Assembly (NCBI GenBank): GCA_002706335.1
Contig: PAKZ01000001.1
Coordinates: 16,211 to 80,210, forward strand
Direction of reading: 5' to 3'
Length of the DNA: 64,000 nucleotides
DNA from: Ahrensia sp.
Lineage (GTDB): Bacteria; Pseudomonadota; Alphaproteobacteria; Rhizobiales; Rhizobiaceae
Positions within the stretch are counted from its first letter, which is position 1; each line of letters starts with the position of its first letter. This document shows, in pieces, positions 45,917-54,208 of this stretch. Under the pieces are notes generated by a model. The model saw only the letters and a list, made by a program, of their open reading frames with translations, was not told the origin of the DNA and searched no databases. The position numbers and the translations under genes were made by a program.

Positions 45917-46819
45917 GTGGAGCAAGTCCGGCGCGCGGTGTTGATAGCGGGGCCAACGGCGAGCGGCAAGTCGGCGTTTGCGCTGCGTGTTGCCGCCGAG
46001 ATCGGCGGGGGGATCGTCAATACAGATTCCATGCAGGTCTACGACGTGTTGCGGGTCCTGACCGCGCGGCCCGACGTGGAGGAGACCGCGCGCGTGCCGC
46101 ACAGGCTCTATGGCCATGTACCGCCCTCGGTCAGCTATTCGACGGGGCGCTGGCTCGACGATGTACGCTCCGTGATGGAGGACGCCGAGATCGCGGGCAG
46201 GCCGCTGGTCTTCACCGGCGGCACCGGGCTGTATTTTCGTGCTTTGACACGCGGATTGTCGCCCATGCCCAAGGTGCCCGAGGCGGCGCGCGAACGCTGG
46301 CGCTCCCGGCTTGCCGAGGAGGGCGCCGAAACGCTGCACCGGATATTGCAGAGTGAGGATCCGGCGGCGGCGGAGACGATCCGGCCCGCGGACGGCCAGC
46401 GCATCCTGCGCGCACTCGAGGTCAGGGAGGCGTCCGGCCGGTCGATCCTTGACTGGCAATCGGAAGCGGGCATGCCGCTGGTCGATGAGGGGCAGGCGGA
46501 GCGCTATCTGGTCATGCCGGATCGCGATTTTCTCAACGCGCGGATCGAGGACCGTTTCGACCGGATGGTGGAGGCGGGGGCACTGGAGGAAGTGGAGGCG
46601 CTCAATGCACTGACGCTCGATCCGGCTCTGCCGGCGATGAAGGCGATCGGTGTCCGCGAATTAACCAGCGTGCTGGAAAACCGCTCTTCGCTTGTCGACG
46701 CCATCAATCTCGCGAAAACCGCGACGCGGCAATATGCGAAGCGGCAAATGACGTGGTTCCGCAACCAGTTAGGAGAGGGTTGGAAGGTTTTGAATCATTC
46801 TGGCGGCGCCGACGCCTAA
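45917..46819 (+). CDS. miaA: tRNA dimethylallyltransferase
   Basis: 300 residues with the P-loop GPTASGKS near the N terminus, the NTDSMQVY segment, the GGTGLYFRAL motif and the C-terminal KTATRQYAKRQMTWFR. It adds the isopentenyl group to A37 of tRNAs reading U-starting codons. GTG 45917 is preferred because GGAAAGGG lies eight bases upstream; an earlier in-frame GTG (45893) has none. Confidence 0.95.
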   Translation: MEQVRRAVLIAGPTASGKSAFALRVAAEIGGGIVNTDSMQVYDVLRVLTARPDVEETARVPHRLYGHVPPSVSYSTGRWLDDVRSVMEDAEIAGRPLVFTGGTGLYFRALTRGLSPMPKVPEAARERWRSRLAEEGAETLHRILQSEDPAAAETIRPADGQRILRALEVREASGRSILDWQSEAGMPLVDEGQAERYLVMPDRDFLNARIEDRFDRMVEAGALEEVEALNALTLDPALPAMKAIGVRELTSVLENRSSLVDAINLAKTATRQYAKRQMTWFRNQLGEGWKVLNHSGGADA

Positions 46820-46917
46820 ACCTTTAACGGTTTCTTCAAGAATAGTTCAACCGAACCGTTTAACGCCGCCGAAACAAAGGCTTGTCTATCGTCGCCCACA
46901 GGCAGGCGGCGGGCAAT

Positions 46918-47703
46918 ATGCGGCTACATCGTACCGAAAAATCATTCATGATTTATCTCGTGCTCCTTCTTGGGGCAGCGGTTTGCGCTTTTTGGGCGAA
47001 TGACGTTGTTTTCGCCGGGTTCGACAGTCAATCGGTGCCCGACGAGATCGCCACCGGCCTGATCGCGCTACGCGTGGAACTAGGTCTTTTGTGTTCGGCC
47101 ATCCTGGTGGGCACGTTTCATTTTTATCCTCTGTTGCGCCGCCAGACGCTGGAACACGGGGAGTGGCGTGAGAAATACGAGACGCTCAACCAGAAGAGCC
47201 AGACCTTCCAGAAAGCAGCCCTGACCGACCCGATGACCGGGCTGCAGAACCGGCGCTATTTCGACGATGCGCTGGCGCAGTACATGGAAGAGTTCTCCCG
47301 CATCGAGCGTCCGCTCGGGATCATGCTTCTCGATATCGACCATTTCAAATCGATCAACGACACGCATGGACACGATGTCGGCGACGAGGTGATCAAGGGG
47401 CTCGCCAACACGATCCGCGACTACACGCGACACCACGATATCGCCGCGCGCGTCGGCGGCGAGGAATTCGCTGTCGTGGCGCCGAATGTCGGCATTGCGG
47501 AACTTGAGAAGATGGCGAACCGGCTGCGTCTCGCCGTGTCCAATCTCGTCTTCAATCTCGGCGATACGGTCCGGCTCAAGATCACCATCAGCGTCGGCAT
47601 CGCGATCTGGGACGGCGAGGAAACCGGCGCAAAGCTCTACAAGCGCGCCGACGGCAATCTTTATAACGCCAAGCGCGGCGGCCGCAACAAGGTCTGCGCC
47701 TGA
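46918..47703 (+). CDS. Membrane diguanylate cyclase (GGDEF)
   Basis: 261 residues with two hydrophobic segments at about 10-30 and 45-70, a short coiled coil, and a GGDEF domain. The active motif reads GGEEF (RVGGEEF) and is preceded by RHHD five residues earlier, the RxxD inhibitory site that binds c-di-GMP. Both imply an active, product-inhibited cyclase. The N-terminal membrane part has no named sensor domain. The start is uncertain: ATG 46918 is preferred over TTG 46882. Confidence 0.9.
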   Translation: MRLHRTEKSFMIYLVLLLGAAVCAFWANDVVFAGFDSQSVPDEIATGLIALRVELGLLCSAILVGTFHFYPLLRRQTLEHGEWREKYETLNQKSQTFQKAALTDPMTGLQNRRYFDDALAQYMEEFSRIERPLGIMLLDIDHFKSINDTHGHDVGDEVIKGLANTIRDYTRHHDIAARVGGEEFAVVAPNVGIAELEKMANRLRLAVSNLVFNLGDTVRLKITISVGIAIWDGEETGAKLYKRADGNLYNAKRGGRNKVCA

Positions 47704-47769
47704 CCGCCTGAACGCAAAGGCCAGCCGGATCGGCTGCCGCCTCGCGCCGCAGACGATGATCGCGGCTTG

Positions 47770-49746
47770 TTACTTCCGGAAACGGTTGATCAGGTCGCGC
47801 GCGCCATTTCCGGCGGCGGGTGCGGCAGCGCGCTCGGGCGCCGGCGCGGGACGGGCGAAGCGATCACGGCCGCCATGCAGCGACCCTTCTTCGGTGAACA
47901 GCTTGGCAATCTCTTCTCGGTTCACGCCCTGATTTCCGGCAGGCTGTTGAGAGCCGTAACGCGGCGGTTGCGCGCCAACCTGGGCCTCGACATCGGCAAG
48001 CGACGGGCGCTGCTCGCTGATCTGGTTCTCGCCGAGCGGCTGCTTGATGCCGGGCGTGTTGTCGTACATCTCGTCCAGGCCGGAATGGACGCCTCGCGGG
48101 AAGCGCATCTTGTAGATCACGTCCTCGACATCGACCTGGACGTCGCCCGACAGAACCGCGACCTGTTCGTCATAGAGGTGATTGCCTGGCAGTTGCGACT
48201 GCTGGACCTTCTCGAAGGTCATGCGCATGGGTGTCGAAACACCCTGGCCGAAGGCAATCGCCTCGCGGTTGGCGAGGGACGGCAGGAAATTGATGGCGGA
48301 GCGCGAGGAACCGGCGATCGCCTTGCGCATGATCTCCTGGTCGCGCTCATTGCCGAGCCGCATGGAGAAGAAGGTGTTGCACTGCGACAGTATCGTCTCG
48401 TCCAGTTCGCCGGGGCGTTGCGACACGATGCCCAGATAGACGCCGTATTTGCGGCCTTCCTTGGCGATGCGGGCGATGGCCGAGCGGGTCGGCGCGAAGC
48501 CGGCGCTCTGATCGGTCGGGATGTAGCGGTGCGCCTCTTCGCAGACCACCAGAGTCTGGATCTGGGATTTCGACCAGACGGCGAGGTCGAAGGCGAGGCG
48601 GCAGAGGACCGAGGCGACGGAGTTGACGATTTCCGAAGGCATACCGCTCATCTGGAAGGCGGTGATGGGCTTGCCGTGGGCGGGCACGCGGTAGATGGTC
48701 GAGACGACGTCGAAGATATTATCCTCGATCGTCTTCGACGCGAACATGAAGCGGTAACGCGGATCGTTCGATGCGGCTTCGATGCGGTTCTTGAGGGCCT
48801 TGAGATGGGGACGCTCGTTGCGGCCCTCCAACATGCCGATGCGATCCTCGATCAGATGCAACAGATCGGAAATGCGATAAGGCACCGGCGTGTCGGCGGT
48901 GACCGCCGTCATGTCATGATGTTTGCGCAGGGACGGCTGGCCATTGCCCTTGAACTGCATCTTGGCGAGCGGGATCAGATCCCTGAGCGCGTCGACCTCT
49001 TCCGGGATCGGATGGCGGCCGCGGAACACGACCTCGGAGAACTCCTCCAGACGAAACATCCAGAAGGGCAGATCGAGGTCGGTGTCGGTGATGGTGATCG
49101 CCAGATCCGGGAAGGCGGAGGCGAATTCGTTGTGCGGGTCGAGGATCAGGACGCGCACGTCCGGGCGGGTCTCGACGATCTTTCGCAACAGAAGCGTGAC
49201 GGCGGTCGATTTGCCGACGCCGGTGGTGCCGACCACGGCGAAGTGGCGGGAGATCAGGCTGTCGATGGAGATCAGCGCCGGGATCTCGTTGTTTTGCGAC
49301 AGGCAGCCGACCTGGACGGCACGTTCGTCGTTGTTCTCGTAGATCGCGGCGAGGTCGCCGATGCGGATGCGGTGCGCGATCGCGCCGAGATAGGGGTAGG
49401 AGGAAATGCCTCCGGTGAAACGCGCCTTGCCGTCGCCGTCTTCGGTGATCTCGCCAACAAGCTCCACATGAATGTGGATCATGTTGCCTTCGTCCTTGTT
49501 CCAGGTGCCGGCCCCGGTATCGACCTTGTAGAGCATGCCGACGATGCGATTGTCGCCCACGCGGATCGAGATCAGCTGGCCGACTGCCCAGTAGTCCTCG
49601 CTGGCGGAATCGCCCTTGCCGGCCAGAGCCGCGACAATCGCGTGCGTGCCGTCGCAGGAAACCACGAAGCCTTCCGTGCGATTGCGTTTTTGCACATGGA
49701 GATTTTCATAGACCGCCGAAGCGTCCCCGGCCTGCGATTCCGTCAT
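47770..49746 (-). CDS. HerA-like DNA translocase with HAS-barrel and DUF87 domains
   Basis: 658 residues. An N-terminal HAS barrel of about 130 residues is followed by the RecA-like DUF87 core with Walker A GTTGVGKS (about residues 174-181) and Walker B strand IQTLVVCEEAH, and a proline/glutamine-rich C-terminal tail. Archaeal and bacterial HerA works with the nuclease NurA, but no NurA-like gene is adjacent. It is divergent from the ilv leader and probably serves genome maintenance. Confidence 0.85.
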   Translation of the reverse strand: MTESQAGDASAVYENLHVQKRNRTEGFVVSCDGTHAIVAALAGKGDSASEDYWAVGQLISIRVGDNRIVGMLYKVDTGAGTWNKDEGNMIHIHVELVGEITEDGDGKARFTGGISSYPYLGAIAHRIRIGDLAAIYENNDERAVQVGCLSQNNEIPALISIDSLISRHFAVVGTTGVGKSTAVTLLLRKIVETRPDVRVLILDPHNEFASAFPDLAITITDTDLDLPFWMFRLEEFSEVVFRGRHPIPEEVDALRDLIPLAKMQFKGNGQPSLRKHHDMTAVTADTPVPYRISDLLHLIEDRIGMLEGRNERPHLKALKNRIEAASNDPRYRFMFASKTIEDNIFDVVSTIYRVPAHGKPITAFQMSGMPSEIVNSVASVLCRLAFDLAVWSKSQIQTLVVCEEAHRYIPTDQSAGFAPTRSAIARIAKEGRKYGVYLGIVSQRPGELDETILSQCNTFFSMRLGNERDQEIMRKAIAGSSRSAINFLPSLANREAIAFGQGVSTPMRMTFEKVQQSQLPGNHLYDEQVAVLSGDVQVDVEDVIYKMRFPRGVHSGLDEMYDNTPGIKQPLGENQISEQRPSLADVEAQVGAQPPRYGSQQPAGNQGVNREEIAKLFTEEGSLHGGRDRFARPAPAPERAAAPAAGNGARDLINRFRK

Positions 49747-49872
49747 TCAAAAATGTCCTGCCGCTTGAAGCCGTCATTGTGGCGAGGCGAAGTTAAGGAA
49801 TGGCTACGTCGACAACTAGAGTTGCAAGTAGCGGCAAAGTCCGCGCGCGTGACTGTTTGCGCAGCAGCAGGC

Positions 49873-49901
49873 TTGACTGTCCCGAGAGCCGGTCATATTG
49901 T
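49873..49901 (+). promoter_or_regulatory. Promoter of the ilvB leader
   Basis: TTGACT (49873-49878), 17 bases, TATTGT (49896-49901). The predicted transcript start is about 49908, within a couple of bases of the leader-peptide ATG. Confidence 0.65.
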
Positions 49902-49909
49902 CCGCGCCC

Positions 49910-49960
49910 ATGATGAAGATCATTCTCGTAGTAGGACCGCGCATGGGCAGGGCGATGTAA
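49910..49960 (+). CDS. ilv operon leader peptide MMKIILVVGPRMGRAM
   Basis: A 16-codon frame with Ile-Ile-Leu-Val-Val at codons 4-8, a direct sensor of charged tRNAs for all three branched-chain amino acids. ATG 49910 is followed at once by a second ATG at 49913. No Shine-Dalgarno can fit between the predicted transcript start and the first ATG, so translation is probably leaderless, as known for the Sinorhizobium meliloti trp leader. The stop TAA at 49958-49960 lies in the loop of the first RNA hairpin. Confidence 0.85.
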   Translation: MMKIILVVGPRMGRAM

Positions 49961-50019
49961 TCGCCCGGCGGCAAGCTCCCATGCGCGGAAAACACAAGGC
50001 TCCTCAGGGGGCCTTTTTT
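49937..50019 (+). promoter_or_regulatory. Transcription attenuator of the ilvB operon
   Basis: Stem 1-2: CCGCGCATGGG (49937-49947) pairs perfectly with CCCATGCGCGG (49978-49988), enclosing a GGGCGAT/ATCGCCC hairpin over the leader stop. Stem 3-4: AAGGCTCC (49996-50003) and GGGGCCTT (50008-50015) with six Ts at 50014-50019 form the terminator. Strand 2 starts with AAGCTCCC (49973-49980), a near copy of strand 3, and can instead capture strand 4. A ribosome stalled at Ile-Leu-Val codons would cover strand 1 and free strand 2, preventing termination. Confidence 0.85.
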
Positions 50020-50097
50020 ATTGCACCTCTCCTCCAATGAAATATTACGTCTCCAGCGCAGAGCGGCGCGCGAGACGCCGAAGACGGGAAAGAAACG

Positions 50098-51897
50098 ATG
50101 AACGCGAAAGCCAAGCCGGGCGAGAAATGGCAGATGACCGGCGCCGAAATGGTCATACGGGCATTGAAGGACAACGGGGTCGAGCATGTGTTCGGCTATC
50201 CGGGGGGCGCCGTGCTTCCGATCTATGACGAGATTTTCCAGCAGGAAGACATCGAGCACATCCTTGTGCGCCACGAGCAGGGCGCGGGCCATGCCGCCGA
50301 AGGCTACGCCCGCTCGACCGGCAAGCCCGGCGTCATGCTGGTGACTTCCGGACCTGGCGCGACCAATGCGGTGACGCCGCTGCAGGATGCGCTGATGGAT
50401 TCCATTCCGCTGGTCTGCATCACCGGTCAGGTGCCGACGACTCTGATCGGCTCCGACGCCTTCCAGGAATGCGACACGGTCGGCATCACCCGGCCCTGCA
50501 CCAAACACAACTGGCTGGTGAAGGACGTGAACGACTTGGCGCGCGTGCTGCACGAGGCCTTCCGCGTCGCGACGACGGGGCGGCCCGGGCCGGTCGTGGT
50601 CGATATTCCGAAGGACGTCCAGTTCGCCACCGGCACCTATCATGCCCCCGACATCGCCGATATGCGGGCCAGCTATCATCCGCGGCTTTCCGGCGACGAG
50701 GCGCTGATCGAACAGGCCGTGGCGATGCTTCGCGCGGCGAAGCGCCCGATCATCTATTCGGGCGGCGGGGTCATCAATTCCGGTCCGGAAGCGAGCCGGC
50801 TGTTGCGTGAACTGGTCGAATTGACCGGCTTTCCGATCACCTCGACGCTGATGGGGCTCGGCGCTTATCCGGCGAGCGGCCCGAACTGGCTCGGCATGCT
50901 CGGCATGCACGGCACCTATGAAGCCAACATGACGATGCATGATTGCGACGTCATGGTGAATATCGGCGCGCGTTTCGACGACCGGATCACTGGGCGCATC
51001 GACAAGTTCGCGCCGCGTGCGAAGATCATCCATATCGATATCGACCCGTCCTCGATCAACAAGATCATCCGGTCGGATCTCGGCATCATCGGCGATGTCG
51101 GCCATGTGCTCGAGGACATGGTGCGCATCTGGCGGGCTTCGGACGGGCTCGAGGACAAGTCGGCATTGAAACAGTGGTGGAACCAGATCGGCAAATGGAG
51201 GGCGCGCAACTCGCTCGCCTACACGCCGAACAAGGACGTCATCATGCCGCAGTACGCCATCGAGCGCCTCCACGAGGCGTCCCTGCGTTCGGGCAAGGAG
51301 ACCTTCATCACGACGGAAGTGGGCCAGCACCAGATGTGGGCGGCCCAGTTCTTCGGTTTCGAGCAACCCAACCACTGGATGACCTCGGGCGGCCTCGGCA
51401 CGATGGGTTACGGCCTGCCGGCGGCGCTCGGCGTGCAGATCGCGCATCGCGATGCGCTGGTGGTCGACATTGCGGGCGATGCCTCGGTGCTGATGACGAT
51501 CCAGGAGATGTCGGCGGCGGTGCAGCACAATGCGCCGATCAAGATCTTCATCCTGAACAACCAGTATATGGGCATGGTGCGCCAGTGGCAGCAACTGCTG
51601 CATGGCAACCGGCTGTCGCATTCCTACACGGAGGCTCTGCCGGATTTCGTCATGCTTGCAGAGGCTTACGGCGGCAAAGGAATCCGTTGCGAGAAGCCGG
51701 ACGAGCTGGATGATGCGCTCGACGAGATGATCGCATCGGACAAGCCGGTGATCTTCGACTGCCGCGTGGCCAATCTCGCCAACTGTTTCCCGATGATCCC
51801 GTCGGGCAAGGCGCATAACGAGATGCTGCTGCCGGACGAAGCGACCGACGAGGCCGTGGCGAACGCCATCAGCGCGGAAGGCAAGGCGCTCGTCTGA
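50098..51897 (+). CDS. ilvB: Acetolactate synthase, large subunit
   Basis: 599 residues with three domains of a ThDP enzyme: N-terminal RHEQGAGHAAEGYARSTGKPG with the catalytic Glu of the ThDP imine cycle, a central domain (VIYSGGGVINSG), and the C-terminal ThDP/Mg site GDASVLMTIQEM followed by FILNNQ. It makes acetolactate and acetohydroxybutyrate, the first common step of branched-chain amino-acid synthesis. ATG 50098 follows GGGAAAG. Its regulatory subunit lies two genes downstream. Confidence 0.96.
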   Translation: MNAKAKPGEKWQMTGAEMVIRALKDNGVEHVFGYPGGAVLPIYDEIFQQEDIEHILVRHEQGAGHAAEGYARSTGKPGVMLVTSGPGATNAVTPLQDALMDSIPLVCITGQVPTTLIGSDAFQECDTVGITRPCTKHNWLVKDVNDLARVLHEAFRVATTGRPGPVVVDIPKDVQFATGTYHAPDIADMRASYHPRLSGDEALIEQAVAMLRAAKRPIIYSGGGVINSGPEASRLLRELVELTGFPITSTLMGLGAYPASGPNWLGMLGMHGTYEANMTMHDCDVMVNIGARFDDRITGRIDKFAPRAKIIHIDIDPSSINKIIRSDLGIIGDVGHVLEDMVRIWRASDGLEDKSALKQWWNQIGKWRARNSLAYTPNKDVIMPQYAIERLHEASLRSGKETFITTEVGQHQMWAAQFFGFEQPNHWMTSGGLGTMGYGLPAALGVQIAHRDALVVDIAGDASVLMTIQEMSAAVQHNAPIKIFILNNQYMGMVRQWQQLLHGNRLSHSYTEALPDFVMLAEAYGGKGIRCEKPDELDDALDEMIASDKPVIFDCRVANLANCFPMIPSGKAHNEMLLPDEATDEAVANAISAEGKALV

Positions 51898-51915
51898 GCG
51901 CTTACCTGAATCGCG

Positions 51916-52833
51916 ATGCAGAAGAACCCGCCCGGCCTTGCCGACTATGCGCTGCTGATCGCGCTGGCCCTGTTGTGGGGCAGCGCGTTCCTGTTGTCGA
52001 AAGTCGCCGTGGCCGAGGTGTCGCCGATCACGGTCACGCTAATCCGCCAGTTCATCGCGCTCGTTGCGCTTGGCGCCATCGCCGCGGTCTCGGGGCGCTG
52101 GTTCCGTCCGTCGGCGCGCGACCACGGCTTCATGATCATCTGCGCGATCACCGGCACCGCGGTACCTTATACGCTGATCAACTGGGGCGTCATGGTGATC
52201 GACAGCGGGCTGGCAGCGATCCTTATGGGATTCACGCCCTTGGTCGTTCTTCTGCTCGCCCATCTGGTGACGCAGGATGAGAAGCTCCCCATGCCGAAGC
52301 TGGCTGGCGTCGCGCTCGGCATTTGCGGGCTGGCGATCCTGTTCTGGCCGCAGCTCGCTTCGGGCTTCGGGCACGACCTGATACGCCAGGTCGCAATCCT
52401 TGGCGCGGCGTTCGCCTATGGCGTCAACGCGCTATCGACCAAGAAGCTTGTCGGGCATCCGCCGATGGCGCTTATGGCCTATATCACCGGCTGGACGATG
52501 GTCTTCCTGGTGCCGGCGGCCTTCCTGTTCGAAGACCCGTTGGCGATCGATCCGTCGCTGCCGGTCGGTATCGCGATCCTGACGCTCGGTCTTTTGCCTT
52601 CGGCCGCCGGGGCCCTTGTGATGGTGGCGATCATACGCCGCCAGGGAGCGACCTTCTTCGGCCTGATCAACCTGTTGATCCCGATTGCCGGCGTGGTGCT
52701 CGCCGTCATCTTTTTGGGTGAGCGACCGGGCCTCAATGCGCTCGCCGCGCTCGCCGTCATCATCTGCGGCCTGATGGTCGCACGCATCAAACCTTCCGCA
52801 AGGAATTCCCTCGCTCAGGAGAGCCACCCATGA
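51916..52833 (+). CDS. EamA-family (DMT) transporter inside the ilv operon
   Basis: 305 residues with ten hydrophobic helices arranged as two EamA repeats (LIALALLWGSAFLLSKVAV in the first; ILGAAFAYGVNALSTKKL in the second). The family includes exporters of amino acids and other metabolites. It sits between the large and small acetolactate synthase genes, 18 bases after ilvB and overlapping ilvH by four bases, so it comes under the same attenuator. Export of a branched-chain amino acid or keto acid is a reasonable guess, not shown. Confidence 0.88.
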   Translation: MQKNPPGLADYALLIALALLWGSAFLLSKVAVAEVSPITVTLIRQFIALVALGAIAAVSGRWFRPSARDHGFMIICAITGTAVPYTLINWGVMVIDSGLAAILMGFTPLVVLLLAHLVTQDEKLPMPKLAGVALGICGLAILFWPQLASGFGHDLIRQVAILGAAFAYGVNALSTKKLVGHPPMALMAYITGWTMVFLVPAAFLFEDPLAIDPSLPVGIAILTLGLLPSAAGALVMVAIIRRQGATFFGLINLLIPIAGVVLAVIFLGERPGLNALAALAVIICGLMVARIKPSARNSLAQESHP

Positions 52834-53402
52834 ACGCACGTCAGCAGGCCACCGGTTCGGCCTATTTCATCGCCAAGGAAACGCAAACGGCGGAAACGCA
52901 CACGCTGTCGGTGCTTGTCGACAACGAGCCGGGCGTCCTCGCCCGCGTGATCGGACTGTTTTCCGGCCGCGGCTACAATATCGAGAGCCTGACCGTTTCC
53001 GAGACCGAGCATGAGAAGCACCAGTCGCGCATCACCATCGTGACGCGCGGCACGCCACATGTCCTGGACCAGATCAAGGCGCAGCTTGAGCGCATCGTAC
53101 CGGTGCACCGGGTCGTCGACCTGACGGTGCGCGCGCAGGATCTGGGCCACGAGAAGCCGCTCGAGCGCGAACTGGCGCTGGTGAAGGTATCGGGCAAGGG
53201 CGATAGCCGCGTCGAGGCGCTTCGCCTGGCGGATGCCTTCAGGGCGACGGTGATCGACGCCAATGTCGAGCATTTCATTTTCGAGATCACAGGACGGACC
53301 TCGAAGATCGAGCAGTTCATTGCGATCATGGCGCCGCTCGGCCTCGTCGAGGTGTGCCGCACTGGTGTCGCGGCGATGAGCCGCGGCGGAGAGGGGATGT
53401 GA
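52830..53402 (+). CDS. ilvH: Acetolactate synthase, regulatory small subunit
   Basis: 190 residues: N-terminal ACT domain (HTLSVLVDNEPGVLARVIGLFSGRGYNIESLTV) where valine binds, then the second conserved domain (ELALVKVSGK...RATVIDANVEHFIFEITG). It confers feedback inhibition on IlvB. It starts inside the EamA stop and shares a GTGA overlap with the next gene. Confidence 0.96.
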   Translation: MNARQQATGSAYFIAKETQTAETHTLSVLVDNEPGVLARVIGLFSGRGYNIESLTVSETEHEKHQSRITIVTRGTPHVLDQIKAQLERIVPVHRVVDLTVRAQDLGHEKPLERELALVKVSGKGDSRVEALRLADAFRATVIDANVEHFIFEITGRTSKIEQFIAIMAPLGLVEVCRTGVAAMSRGGEGM

Positions 53403-53716
53403 CGAGCGCGGACGAGAGCGTCCGGCCAAAGCCGCCGAAAGGCGCGATCCTGCTGGATGGCCATATGGACGTTCCGGCGGACCGCCTCGCGGCGGTCGAG
53501 GCGGCGCTGGCCGATCATGTGCGGTTGACCCATGCCGAGCCTGGCTGCCTGTTCTTCAGCGTCACGCCATGCGGCGAGATTGCGGGCCGCTTCATCGTCT
53601 CGGAAATATTCGCCGATGAGGCGGGTTTCGCGTTACATCAGGCGCGCGGCGCGGCATCGCCCTGGGCCGAGGTGACGAAAGATATTCCGCGCCAATACGA
53701 GATCAGGACCGCCTGA
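53399..53716 (+). CDS. Antibiotic-biosynthesis-monooxygenase (ABM) domain protein
   Basis: 105 residues with the ABM ferredoxin-like fold: ILLDGHMDVPADRLAAVEAALADHVRLTHAEPGCLFF, then RFIVSEIFADEAGFALHQ. Members act as small quinol monooxygenases or degrade haem-like or reactive compounds. GTG 53399 overlaps the ilvH stop. Whether it has anything to do with amino-acid synthesis is unknown. Confidence 0.8.
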   Translation: MTSADESVRPKPPKGAILLDGHMDVPADRLAAVEAALADHVRLTHAEPGCLFFSVTPCGEIAGRFIVSEIFADEAGFALHQARGAASPWAEVTKDIPRQYEIRTA

Positions 53717-53717
53717 C

Positions 53718-54203
53718 ATTCTGGATTTCGCTTCGCTTTCCCTGCTGTTCGCCGCCGCGGTCACCCTCCACAATCTGGAGGAGGCGATCTGGTTGCCGGG
53801 CTGGTCGAAACACGCGGGGCGCTATCATGTCCCGGTCTCGGCGCGGCAGTTCCGTTTCGCGGTTCTGGTACTGACATTGCTCGCGTGGGTGATCGTCGGC
53901 TGGTCGGCGCTCGGCAGTTCTTTCGCCGGCTATCTCGTCTCCGGATACGCGCTGGCGATGCTGGTCAATGTCGTCTTTCCGCATCTGGCGGCGACATTCG
54001 CGATGCGCCGCTACGCACCGGGGACGGCGACGGCAGTGCTGTTAAACCTGCCGGTGACCGCGCTGTTGCTGCAACAGGGCTTTGCGGAAGAAAAGCTCGA
54101 TCCGGATACATTCCTGTGGGCGGGGCCGCTTGTTGCGATCACGATCGCGATGTCGATTCCGGTGCTGTTTGCCGCGCGTGCGAGCGCCTCAGGACCGGAA
54201 TAG
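53718..54203 (+). CDS. HXXEE-domain membrane protein
   Basis: About 161 residues with four hydrophobic segments and the naming motif HNLEE (family: HxxEE). The motif lies before the first standard initiator, TTG 53793, so starting there would remove it. The frame is closed by a stop at 53673, and the only plausible starts that keep the motif are ATT 53718 or CTG 53721, with AGGA at 53705-53708. Function of the family is unknown. It follows the ABM gene by one base and ends the ilv operon. Confidence 0.7.
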   Translation: MLDFASLSLLFAAAVTLHNLEEAIWLPGWSKHAGRYHVPVSARQFRFAVLVLTLLAWVIVGWSALGSSFAGYLVSGYALAMLVNVVFPHLAATFAMRRYAPGTATAVLLNLPVTALLLQQGFAEEKLDPDTFLWAGPLVAITIAMSIPVLFAARASASGPE

Positions 54204-54208
54204 GCGGA

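Noticed and set aside
46820..46880. A terminator between miaA and the diguanylate cyclase (AAACC/GGTTT and AACGGTT/AACCGTT repeats).
   Set aside because: The stems are short, competing and without a T-run, so I do not list it.
47767..50040. A 757-codon frame on the plus strand running into the ilv leader.
   Set aside because: It is antisense to the HerA-like gene and would cover the attenuator; no domain and no start signal.
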